Assembly (NCBI GenBank): GCA_015494245.1
Contig: WGBN01000116.1
Span: forward strand, 1-5,789
Direction of reading: 5' to 3'
Source of the DNA: Saprospiraceae bacterium
Lineage (GTDB): Bacteria; Bacteroidota; Bacteroidia; Chitinophagales; Saprospiraceae
DNA length: 5,789 nucleotides
Part shown: positions 1-5,789 of the stretch, piece after piece
How positions within the stretch are numbered: position 1 is the stretch's first letter
How the letters are laid out: each line of letters starts with the position of its first letter
Notes under the pieces: model-generated
Seen by the model: the letters and a program-made list of their open reading frames with translations, nothing else
Databases searched by the model: none
Told to the model about the DNA's origin: nothing
Translations under genes and position numbers: made by a program

Positions 1-173
1 ATATAAGGTTTGCCGGAAGGCGGCTCAGAAAAAAAAGCAGAATAGGGGCTACCCGCCGATACAGGCTCGCCCGCTGCCTCTAAAGCAAGCTCTCCAAAAC
101 ACAACAAAAAAGTGATAAGTACAACTCTCCACATAAGCTTTTTGGTTTGTGGCAGCCGAGTCTCTGTGGCCAT
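1..173 (-). CDS. N-terminal part of a putative secreted protein of unknown function (runs off the left edge)
   Basis: The minus strand is open from an ATG at 173-171 to the window edge, 57 codons plus two bases. The predicted protein starts MATETRLPQTKKLMWR, continues with a hydrophobic stretch (VVLITFLLCFG, about residues 17-27), and then has LALEAAGEPV. This reads as a type I signal peptide: charged n-region (KK, R), hydrophobic core, and likely cleavage near LEA or EAA. No lipobox cysteine is well placed. A second in-frame ATG at 134-132 (MWRVVLITF) would give a more conventional signal peptide and is an equally good start. No domain can be recognised in the residues visible after the signal (through about SGKPY). 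The gene lies downstream of thrS on the same strand, more than 300 bases away and beyond a GC-rich hairpin, so it probably has its own promoter. It could be a chance open frame, but the signal-peptide pattern argues for a real gene. Confidence 0.5.
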   Translation of the reverse strand, partial: MATETRLPQTKKLMWRVVLITFLLCFGELALEAAGEPVSAGSPYSAFFSEPPSGKPY

Positions 174-235
174 TTGACGAAAGTCTAAGACAAAGGTCTC
201 AGCGACTCGTTTTCGCACCCGTATTCTTTCAGGCC

Positions 236-266
236 GAAAGTTAAGGCAAAAAAACGAATTGTGCAA
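236..266 (-). promoter_or_regulatory. Weak candidate Bacteroidota promoter for the left-edge gene
   Basis: On the minus strand TAACTTTC (243-236) matches five of the six fixed positions of the Bacteroidota -7 consensus TAnnTTTG. A TTG (266-264) lies 20 bases upstream, close to the expected -33 TTTG spacing. This would place the transcript start about 55 bases before the ATG at 173. It is only a pattern match in an AT-rich stretch. Confidence 0.22.
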
Positions 267-315
267 GCCCCCCGGGCCGATTCGGCAAAAAAAGCGGTTT
301 TGGGGGGCATTTTTT
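267..315 (+). terminator. GC-rich branched hairpin followed by a T-run (terminator-like on the plus strand)
   Basis: GCCCCCC (267-273) pairs with GGGGGGC (302-308), followed at once by A and six T (310-315), the form of an intrinsic terminator read on the plus strand. The enclosed segment holds two smaller foldbacks: GCCGA-T-TCGGC (276-286) and AAAA-GCGG-TTTT just before the GGGGGGC arm. No plus-strand gene is visible upstream in the window. For minus-strand transcription from thrS the same stem forms, but the next T-run (254-248) lies about 12 bases beyond it, so that direction is a poorer fit. It might still separate thrS from the left-edge gene. Confidence 0.45.
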
Positions 316-348
316 GAGTTTATGACTGTTTAAGACATTTCTTTACTC

Positions 349-431
349 AGCCTTTCGACTTAGCTCAAGGCAAGCCTTTCGGCTTAGCTCAAGGCAAGCC
401 TTTCGACTTAGCTCAAGGCAAGCCTTTCGAC
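349..431. repeat. Tandem array of 24-bp repeats (three full units plus a partial fourth)
   Basis: Units lie at 349-372, 373-396 and 397-420, with an 11-base partial unit at 421-431. Units 1 and 3 are identical, and unit 2 differs by one base (A to G at 382). Each unit contains GCCTT and AAGGC as inverted arms, so a unit or a unit junction (AAGGC-AA-GCCTT) can fold back. Read on the minus strand in one frame, every unit encodes VERLALS followed by TAA. The array ends in a 28-base match (410-437), with one mismatch, to the last codons of thrS (501-528). The units abut with no spacers. The sequence resembles, from memory, the CTTCGACAAGCTCAGG-type repeats scattered through many Bacteroidota genomes; that link is not verified. 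Confidence 0.92.
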
Positions 432-447
432 AAATGCAATCCCACTT

Positions 448-475
448 ACAGACTAAGATTTCTCGTCTTATCTGT
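448..475 (-). terminator. Hairpin just downstream of the thrS stop codon
   Basis: ACAGA (448-452) and TAAGA (454-458) pair with TCTTA (466-470) and TCTGT (471-475). This gives a 10-bp stem with a single bulged C (453) and a 7-base loop. It begins 20 bases past the thrS stop in the thrS transcript, a usual place for a 3'-end hairpin. The stem is AT-rich and no U-run follows on the minus strand, so it is not a classical intrinsic terminator. It may act as a 3'-end stabilising structure instead. Confidence 0.35.
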
Positions 476-495
476 TTGCCCTGCAAAGTTCGGTT

Positions 496-2424
496 CTATA
501 AGCTCAAGGCAAGCCTTTCGGCAAATGCCTTTACACGCTCAACGCCCTGGTCTCCCTGGCCGTGTTTGCGCACGGCTACGGTTTTGCTTTCCATTTCTTT
601 TTCACCTACGATGAGCATGTAGGGGATTTTTTTGAGTTCGGCATCGCGAATTTTGCGGCCGATTTTTTCGGCCCGTTCATCCACTTCACCTCTCAGACCC
701 AGGGCGGAAAGTTCTGCCACGACCTCTTTGGCGTAATCCAAAAAGCGGTCGCTGATGGGCAAAACGATGAACTGGGTGGGCGTGAGCCAAAGCGGGAAAT
801 TGCCCCCTGTATGCTCGATAAGCACGCCTACAAAGCGCTCCATGGAGCCAAAGGGCGCGCGGTGAATCATCACCGGACGGTGCGGCTTGTTGTCGGGGCC
901 GATGTACTCGAGTTGGAAGCGTTCGGGCAGGTTGTAATCTACCTGTATGGTGCCCAGTTGCCAGGAGCGGCCGAGGGCGTCTTTGACCATGAAGTCGAGT
1001 TTGGGGCCGTAAAAAGCGGCTTCGCCCAATTCGGTAACGGCTTCCAGGCCTGCTTCCTCCACGGCTTCGACGATGGCGCGTTCGGCCTTTTCCCAATTTT
1101 CTTCCGAGCCGATGTACTTTTCGGGATTTTCGGGATCGCGCAGGGAGATTTGCACGGTATAGTCTTCGAATCCCAGTTTTTGAAGCACGTGGCGCGTCAG
1201 TTCCAGCACATTCAGAAACTCGCCTTTGACCTGATCGGGAGTGCAAAAGATGTGGGCATCGTCCTGGGTGAAGCCCCGCACGCGGGTGAGGCCGTGCAAC
1301 TCCCCGCTTTGCTCATAGCGATAGACGGTGCCGAATTCTGCGATGCGCAGGGGCAAGTCTTTGTAAGAGCGGGGCCGGTGGCCGAAGATTTCGCAGTGAT
1401 GGGGGCAGTTCATCGGCTTGAGCAGGAACTCCTCCCCTTCCTTCGGGGTGTGGATGGGCTGGAAGCTGTCCTCGCCGTACTTGGCGTAGTGGCCGGAGGT
1501 TACGTACAGGTCTTTCTTCCCGAGATGGGGTGTGATGACCGGCTGATATCCCCTTTTGAGTTGCTCCTGCTTGAGGAAGTCTTCGAGGCGGCTACGCAAC
1601 TGCGTGCCCTTAGGCAGCCAGATGGGCAGGCCGGCGCCCACCTTTTCAGAGAACATGAACAGTTCCAGCTCCTTGCCCAGTTTGCGATGGTCGCGCTTGC
1701 GGGCTTCTTCGAGCCTGTGGAGGTACTCGTCCAGTTCCTTCTGCTTGGGGAAGGTGATGCCGTAAATCCGCGTCAGTTGTTTGCGCGTCTCATCCCCCCG
1801 CCAATAAGCGCCGGCCACGGCCGTCAGCTTAACGGCTTTGATTTTACCCGTATCGGGAATGTGCGGCCCGCGGCACAAGTCGGTGAATTGGCCCTGGGTG
1901 TAAAAAGTAATCTCTCCGTCTTCCAGCTCCTCGAGCAATTCGAGTTTGTATTCATCCCCCTTTTCGCGGAAGTAAGCAATGGCCTCCTCCTTCGGCACTT
2001 CCTTGCGGATGTAGGGATTTTTTTGGCGCGCCAGTTCTTTCATCTTGGCCTCGATCTTGGGCAAGTCCTCTACGGAGAGGGTGCGATCGCCGAGGTCCAC
2101 GTCGTAGTAGAACCCATTTTCGATGGGAGGCCCGATGCCAAATTTCACGCCCGGGTAGAGCGCTTCGAGCGCCTCTGCCATGAGGTGAGCGGAGGAGTGC
2201 CAATAAGCTTTTTTCCCTCCGAGGTCCTGCCAGGTCAACAATTTAAGCGCAACATCACGGGTGATGGGGCGCGTGGCATCCCAGATTTCGCCATCCACTT
2301 CTGCGGCCAACACATTGCGCGCCAGACCTTCGCTGATGGAGCGAGCCACATCCATAGCCGTTACGCCGCTCTGGTAGGTGCGCACAGAGCCATCGGGCAG
2401 GGTGATTTTTATTTCAGACGTCAT
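496..2424 (-). CDS. thrS: Threonyl-tRNA synthetase (class II aminoacyl-tRNA synthetase)
   Basis: Cytoplasmic enzyme that activates threonine with ATP, charges tRNA(Thr), and removes mischarged serine. From the chosen ATG the product is 642 residues, the usual full length. Domains in order: N-terminal TGS domain (about 4-63, ITLPDGSV near its start); editing domain with HSSAH (H76, H80) and CRGPH (C184, H188); class II catalytic core; and C-terminal anticodon-binding domain (about 548-640). The three zinc ligands expected for the family are present: C340 in MNCPHHC, H391 in DDAHIF and H521 in MIHRAPFGS. Motif 2 (YRYEQSGELHGLTRVRGF, R369) and motif 3 (GSMERF, R530) are intact. The frame is open back to 2520, but that extension lies upstream of a -7 promoter element at 2460-2453 and has no family counterpart. 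ATG 2433 (MNAMTSEI) is a close alternative start; 2424 (MTSEIKITLPDG) fits family N-termini slightly better. The final residues AERLALSL are encoded by a copy of the 24-bp repeat found downstream. Confidence 0.98.
   Translation of the reverse strand: MTSEIKITLPDGSVRTYQSGVTAMDVARSISEGLARNVLAAEVDGEIWDATRPITRDVALKLLTWQDLGGKKAYWHSSAHLMAEALEALYPGVKFGIGPPIENGFYYDVDLGDRTLSVEDLPKIEAKMKELARQKNPYIRKEVPKEEAIAYFREKGDEYKLELLEELEDGEITFYTQGQFTDLCRGPHIPDTGKIKAVKLTAVAGAYWRGDETRKQLTRIYGITFPKQKELDEYLHRLEEARKRDHRKLGKELELFMFSEKVGAGLPIWLPKGTQLRSRLEDFLKQEQLKRGYQPVITPHLGKKDLYVTSGHYAKYGEDSFQPIHTPKEGEEFLLKPMNCPHHCEIFGHRPRSYKDLPLRIAEFGTVYRYEQSGELHGLTRVRGFTQDDAHIFCTPDQVKGEFLNVLELTRHVLQKLGFEDYTVQISLRDPENPEKYIGSEENWEKAERAIVEAVEEAGLEAVTELGEAAFYGPKLDFMVKDALGRSWQLGTIQVDYNLPERFQLEYIGPDNKPHRPVMIHRAPFGSMERFVGVLIEHTGGNFPLWLTPTQFIVLPISDRFLDYAKEVVAELSALGLRGEVDERAEKIGRKIRDAELKKIPYMLIVGEKEMESKTVAVRKHGQGDQGVERVKAFAERLALSL
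501..528. repeat. Copy of the downstream 24-bp repeat inside the thrS 3' end
   Basis: Bases 501-528 match 410-437 at 27 of 28 positions, the single difference being G at 521 against A at 430. The copy starts three bases inside the thrS stop codon and covers the codons for roughly AFAERLALS, so repeat sequence forms the last part of the coding region. Confidence 0.9.
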
Positions 2425-2452
2425 CGCATTCATCTTTTCGATTGAGAGGCTG

Positions 2453-2460
2453 CAAAGATA
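2453..2460 (-). promoter_or_regulatory. Probable -7 element of the thrS promoter (Bacteroidota type)
   Basis: Minus-strand TATCTTTG (2460-2453) is a perfect match to the Bacteroidota primary sigma -7 consensus TAnnTTTG. It lies 28 bases before the ATG at 2424 and 19 before the ATG at 2433, giving a short leader. No TTTG stands at the -33 position; that stretch is A/C-rich on the minus strand. The placement argues against thrS starting at 2520. Confidence 0.5.
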
Positions 2461-2501
2461 GAATTTTTTTGGGTATTTGGGGTGGTGCTTTTTGGGGCTT
2501 T

Positions 2502-2546
2502 CGCGCGCGCGTGTGCGCACGTGCGCGTGCGCGCATTACGCGCGCG
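2502..2546. other. Alternating purine-pyrimidine tract, Z-DNA-prone
   Basis: Bases 2502-2536 alternate pyrimidine and purine without a break for 35 positions, nearly all CG, GC, GT or CA steps. After one phase slip (TT at 2536-2537) alternation continues to 2546. The tract includes a 12-bp perfect palindrome GCGCACGTGCGC (2515-2526). It also has inverted GCGCGC arms (2529-2534 and 2540-2545) around a 5-base loop. It sits between the thrS promoter and the divergent gene. Confidence 0.85.
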
Positions 2547-2572
2547 AGACATGTATAAGACATGACATGTCT
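2547..2572. repeat. Direct and inverted AGACATG repeats, possible operator
   Basis: AGACATGT (2547-2554), AGACATG (2558-2564) and its inverse CATGTCT (2566-2572) are packed into 26 bases. The second and third form a 7-bp palindrome around a single A (2565). The first pairs with ACATGTCT (2565-2572) as an 8-bp inverted repeat. The spacing of about one helical turn between the first two copies suits a dimeric regulator, but no regulator is identified. Confidence 0.4.
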
Positions 2573-2708
2573 GTTGCAAACAAGAATCAAACAAAAACCT
2601 CCGTATCAACACTCCCCCCACCTCCCGCGTTACCCTAATAAACCCCTTCTCCAAACGCTCAAAAAAGCACCCAAAAACACCCGGAACAAACCCAAAACAA
2701 CGCCTGTC
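2573..2708 (+). other. C/A-rich, G-poor leader upstream of the metallopeptidase-barrel gene
   Basis: This stretch has only a handful of G on the plus strand, with many short A- and C-runs. It contains no Shine-Dalgarno sequence; the bases before the ATG at 2709 are AAAACAACGCCTGTC. I find no TAnnTTTG element on the plus strand here. It probably includes an unstructured 5' untranslated region, as is common in Bacteroidota, where initiation often does not rely on a Shine-Dalgarno sequence. Confidence 0.4.
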
Positions 2709-5700
2709 ATGAAGATCAAAATCCTCCTCCTCATAAGCGTCCTGCTCGGCAGCCTGAGCAGCCTCGAAGCACAGTATTTCGGCCGCAACAAAGCGCGCTA
2801 TCGCACCTTCGATTTTCAGGTGTATGAAACGCCGCATTTTGACATCTACCACTACTTCAACAATAAAGAAACACTCAATCGCTTTGCCTCCTGGACAGAA
2901 CTTTGGTACCAGCTGCATCAGCGCATTTTTCGCGATACTTTTGACCGCCCAAACCCGCTCATCCTATACGCCAACCATGCCGATTTCCAACAAACCAACG
3001 CCATCTCCGGAGGCATCGGAACGGGCACCGGAGGCGTTACCGAAGCCCTCAAAAACCGCATCGTCCTGCCCCTGGCCTTCTCCAACCAACAAACCTTCCA
3101 CGTGCTCGGGCATGAAATGGTTCACGCCTTTCAGTACCACCTGATTTTGAATGGAGACTCCACCTCCCTCCAAAGCCTCGGCAACCTGCCCCTCTGGATG
3201 GTCGAAGGCCTGGCAGAGTACCTCTCCATCGGGCGTTTTGACCCGCATACGAGCATGTGGATGCGCGATGCCGTCCTCAACAAAGACGTGCCCGAGCTCA
3301 AAAAAATGGATGACCCCAAGTACTTCCCCTACCGCTATGGACAGGCCTTTTGGGCCTTCCTCACCGACCTCTACGGCGATGAAATCATACAACCCTTTTT
3401 CTCGGCCACAGCTCAATACGGTCTGGAAACAGCCTGCGACTCCATACTCGACATGAGCCTCGAAAACCTCTCCGAACTATGGGTCTCCGGCACCAAAGAA
3501 TACTACGGGAAACAACTGTTCCTCGCAAAAGAACAAACTGCAGGCAAAAAAATCCTCGACGAAAAAAATGCCGGTCGCATGAACCTCTCGCCGGCGCTCA
3601 GCCCCAATGGAAAGTACCTCGTCTTTATCTCCGAAAAAAACGTCTTCACCACCGATCTCTTTCTCGCCGATGCCCGCAATGGAGAGATACTCGGCAAGGT
3701 CGCCAGCACAGCTAAAGCAGGACACATAGATGATTTCAGCTTCATAGAATCGGCCGGCAGTTGGTCGCCCGACAGCAAGCAGTTTGCCTTTGTGGCTTTT
3801 AGCAAGGGGCGCAACGTGCTGCTCATCATAGACCCCTTCGCCGGAAAAATCCTGCGCGAAATAGCCATCGAAAAGCTGCCCGCCTTCTCCAATCCCGCCT
3901 GGTCTCCCGACGGAAAATACATCCTGCTCACAGGCCTCCGGGAAGGACAGGTGGACCTCTACCTCTACAACCTCAAAAAAGACAAACTCACGCAACTCAC
4001 CGACGACCCCTATGCCGAAATGCTGCCCTCCTGGGCGCCCGATGGTCTCTCCATAGCCTTCTCCACCGACAAAGAAAGCATCCTCAACGGCAGAAACAAG
4101 GGCAAATGGTACTTCCAAATTCATCGCCTGGAATTGGCCGAAGGCAAGGAGTCTCCGGAGCCCGCTGTCGAACACGCCCTCCAAATCTTCCCGGGAGCCA
4201 ACAACCTCAATCCCGTCTTCGACGCAGAAGGAAACCTCTACTTCCTCTCCGATCGCGACGGCTATCGCCAGTTGTACTACCTCGACCTTCAGCAGGGCAA
4301 GGTCTTTCAAATGACCGAGTCGCTAACCGGCATCAGCGGCCTCACGCCTTATGCCCCGGCCATTTCGGCCTCGCGCAGCACCAAGCGCCCGCGCCTGGTC
4401 TATACCCATTACTACAACAACAAATACGAAATTTACCAGGCCCGCCCCGATGACTTCACACCCCGCATCGTCAATCCGGCAGAAGTGCAGCAAGAGGCCG
4501 GCTTCCTCTTTCACAGCAAGCCCATCGAGCAACACCTCGCCGATGCCCAATTGTTCGCCCTGGATTTGCTGCAAACACCCGTCCCGGTTGACTCCTTCAA
4601 AACCAAACCCTACAAACCCCGCTTTCGCCTCGACTACATCGGGGGCTCCGCAGGCGTGGGCGTAGCCAACACCAACTTCGGCAATGTTACCGGAGCAGCC
4701 GGAGGCATAGACCTGCTCTTCAGCGACATCCTCGGCAACAACCAGCTCTTCAGCAGCATCTCGCTCAACGGAGAAATCGCCGACTTCGCAGGCATCGCCT
4801 CTTGGATGAACCAAAAACACCGCCTCGGATGGGGCTTCACAGCCTCCCACGTGCCCTACCGCAGCGGCTCCTTCTACTACACGGGCATAGACACCCTCGT
4901 CCTCCCCCTCAACAACGGCCAGCAAATCCTCCTGCCGGCCGACCACTTCCAGTTCGACCTGCTGCGCACCTTCGAAGACAAAATCGGCGCCTTCGTGCAG
5001 TGGCCCTTCTCACAAACCCTCCGCTGGGAGGCCGGCGCGGCCTACTCTTTCTACTACAACAGCCTCACCCGATATCACTATTACTACGATGCCTTCGGTC
5101 AACTCCTCTACCAGGACCGCGAAAAACTCCGCGTAGAAGACAGCGGCCTCAACCTCTTCAAAGGCCAGATAGCCTCTTTCAACACGGCCCTCGTCGGAGA
5201 CAACTCCTACTTCGGCATGGCATCGCCCATGGCCGGCTATCGCTTCCGCATAGGCATTGAGCAATACCTGACCGGATTCAATACCGATTTGCCCTTCAAC
5301 TTCACCACCCTCACGGCAGATTTTCGCAAATACATCTTCCTCAAACCCATAGCCCTGGCCGGACGCATCGTCCACTACGGCCGCTATGGCAGGGACAGCG
5401 AAAGGCTCTATCCGCTTTTCCTCGGCTACCCCTGGTACATACGCGGCTACGGCTTCAACACCGCCAGCGAGCTGCTGCCTGCCAATGAGCTCTCGGTAGA
5501 AAGCCTCTTCGGCAGCAAAATCTTCCTCGCCAATGCCGAAATCCGCCTGCCCTTCACCGGCCCCGAGCAACTGGCGCTCATCAAATCCCGCTACCTCTTC
5601 ACAGAGCTAACCCTTTTTGCCGATGCCGGCCTGGCCTGGTACAAATACAGCGAACTGGGCACCGTCAAACCCGGCGAAGGCGGCTTCCAACTCTCCGCCA

Positions 5701-5789
5701 AACCCTACACCAGCGTCGGCATCTCCATGCGCATCAACCTCTTCGGCGCCCTCATCCTCGAACCCTACTACGCCCGGCCGCTGCTCAAA
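2709..5789 (+). CDS. Secreted gluzincin peptidase-MA-like / TolB-type propeller / Omp85-like outer-membrane barrel protein (3' end beyond the window)
   Basis: The frame stays open for 1027 codons to the right edge with no stop. Residues 1-21 form a signal peptide (MKIKILLLISVLLGSLSSLEA, cleavage before Q22). Residues about 38-270 form a peptidase-MA-like domain: conserved-looking QQTN (94-97) and GTGGVTE (106-112), the zinc motif HEMVHAFQ (H135, E136, H139), and EGLAE (166-170), where E166 is the probable third zinc ligand. From about 290 to 580 come PD40/TolB-type blades, e.g. LSPNGKYLVF (297-306), WSPDSKQFAF (352-361), WSPDGKYILL (398-407) and WAPDGLSIAF (442-451). From about 638 the sequence is aromatic-rich and strand-like, with FSDILGNN (671-678) and IRGYGF (911-916), resembling the Omp85 L6 (V/I)RG(F/Y) motif. 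It ends ISMRINLFGALILEPYYARP, typical of the last barrel strands, so little is likely missing. Predicted location: outer membrane, catalytic part outside the cytoplasm. Codons are strongly C-ending (CTC, ATC). Substrate unknown; protein processing or surface remodelling is only a guess. Confidence 0.93.
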   Translation, partial: MKIKILLLISVLLGSLSSLEAQYFGRNKARYRTFDFQVYETPHFDIYHYFNNKETLNRFASWTELWYQLHQRIFRDTFDRPNPLILYANHADFQQTNAISGGIGTGTGGVTEALKNRIVLPLAFSNQQTFHVLGHEMVHAFQYHLILNGDSTSLQSLGNLPLWMVEGLAEYLSIGRFDPHTSMWMRDAVLNKDVPELKKMDDPKYFPYRYGQAFWAFLTDLYGDEIIQPFFSATAQYGLETACDSILDMSLENLSELWVSGTKEYYGKQLFLAKEQTAGKKILDEKNAGRMNLSPALSPNGKYLVFISEKNVFTTDLFLADARNGEILGKVASTAKAGHIDDFSFIESAGSWSPDSKQFAFVAFSKGRNVLLIIDPFAGKILREIAIEKLPAFSNPAWSPDGKYILLTGLREGQVDLYLYNLKKDKLTQLTDDPYAEMLPSWAPDGLSIAFSTDKESILNGRNKGKWYFQIHRLELAEGKESPEPAVEHALQIFPGANNLNPVFDAEGNLYFLSDRDGYRQLYYLDLQQGKVFQMTESLTGISGLTPYAPAISASRSTKRPRLVYTHYYNNKYEIYQARPDDFTPRIVNPAEVQQEAGFLFHSKPIEQHLADAQLFALDLLQTPVPVDSFKTKPYKPRFRLDYIGGSAGVGVANTNFGNVTGAAGGIDLLFSDILGNNQLFSSISLNGEIADFAGIASWMNQKHRLGWGFTASHVPYRSGSFYYTGIDTLVLPLNNGQQILLPADHFQFDLLRTFEDKIGAFVQWPFSQTLRWEAGAAYSFYYNSLTRYHYYYDAFGQLLYQDREKLRVEDSGLNLFKGQIASFNTALVGDNSYFGMASPMAGYRFRIGIEQYLTGFNTDLPFNFTTLTADFRKYIFLKPIALAGRIVHYGRYGRDSERLYPLFLGYPWYIRGYGFNTASELLPANELSVESLFGSKIFLANAEIRLPFTGPEQLALIKSRYLFTELTLFADAGLAWYKYSELGTVKPGEGGFQLSAKPYTSVGISMRINLFGALILEPYYARPLLK

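Noticed and set aside
349..431. Possible CRISPR array
   Set aside because: The 24-bp units abut directly with no unique spacers, and no cas-like gene is present.
434..622. 62-codon plus-strand frame across the thrS 3' end
   Set aside because: It overlaps thrS coding sequence and repeat-derived sequence, with no initiation signal or recognisable product.
562..2445. 627-codon open frame on the plus strand
   Set aside because: It lies exactly antisense to thrS, whose domains and catalytic residues are unambiguous. The antisense translation has no recognisable domain and looks like a low-complexity shadow.
2550..2580. Alternative thrS promoter: TTTG (2580-2577) with TATACATG (2557-2550), 19-base spacing, minus strand
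   Set aside because: The -7 part matches only four of six fixed positions. The perfect TATCTTTG nearer the gene is a better candidate, although this one could be a secondary start.
2425..2708. T-box or other tRNA-sensing leader for thrS
   Set aside because: No T-box bulge sequence or specifier stem-loop is seen. The likely thrS leader is only a few dozen bases, and T-boxes are not typical of Bacteroidota.
2430..2918. 162-codon minus-strand frame spanning the divergent intergenic region
   Set aside because: It overlaps the signal peptide and start of the large gene, reads through the alternating GC tract, and ends beside the thrS start. It shows no domain or start signal.
3477..4310. 277-codon open frame on the minus strand
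   Set aside because: It is antisense to the propeller part of the 2709-5789 gene, and its E/V/G-rich composition mirrors the C-ending codons of the real gene.

Overview
The window looks like a chromosomal piece of a member of the Bacteroidota, most likely a moderately GC-rich lineage such as the Saprospiria (inference). Three things point that way. A perfect Bacteroidota-type -7 promoter element (TATCTTTG) sits just upstream of thrS. No Shine-Dalgarno sequence precedes the large right-hand gene. That gene encodes a secreted, peptidase-MA-like/beta-propeller/outer-membrane-barrel protein of a kind I associate with this phylum.

Layout. (1) Bases 1-173, minus strand: the first ~57 codons of a gene running off the left edge, with a plausible signal peptide and unknown function. 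(2) Bases 174-495: a 322-base non-coding stretch. It holds a weak promoter candidate for the left gene, a GC-rich hairpin followed by a T-run, a tandem array of 24-bp units, and a 10-bp hairpin just past the thrS stop. (3) Bases 496-2424, minus strand: a complete threonyl-tRNA synthetase gene (thrS) with all editing, zinc and class II catalytic residues. Its last codons are themselves a copy of the neighbouring repeat. (4) Bases 2425-2708: a divergent intergenic region with the thrS promoter, a 45-base nearly perfect alternating purine-pyrimidine tract, three copies of AGACATG, and a C/A-rich, G-poor leader. (5) Bases 2709-5789, plus strand: one very long reading frame, 1027 codons to the window edge. 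It encodes a signal peptide, a gluzincin metallopeptidase domain (HEMVH plus downstream EGLAE), TolB/PD40-type propeller repeats, and a C-terminal Omp85-like barrel with an IRGY motif.

How the genes relate. thrS is a housekeeping translation gene. The divergent gene is predicted to make an outer-membrane protein carrying a zinc peptidase and a propeller, and nothing links it functionally to thrS beyond the shared intergenic region. The most notable items are the three-part envelope protein, the 24-bp repeats that overlap the thrS 3' end and each read VERLALS-stop in the thrS direction, and the Z-DNA-prone tract between the divergent genes. I see no RNA gene, CRISPR array, insertion sequence or phage element.
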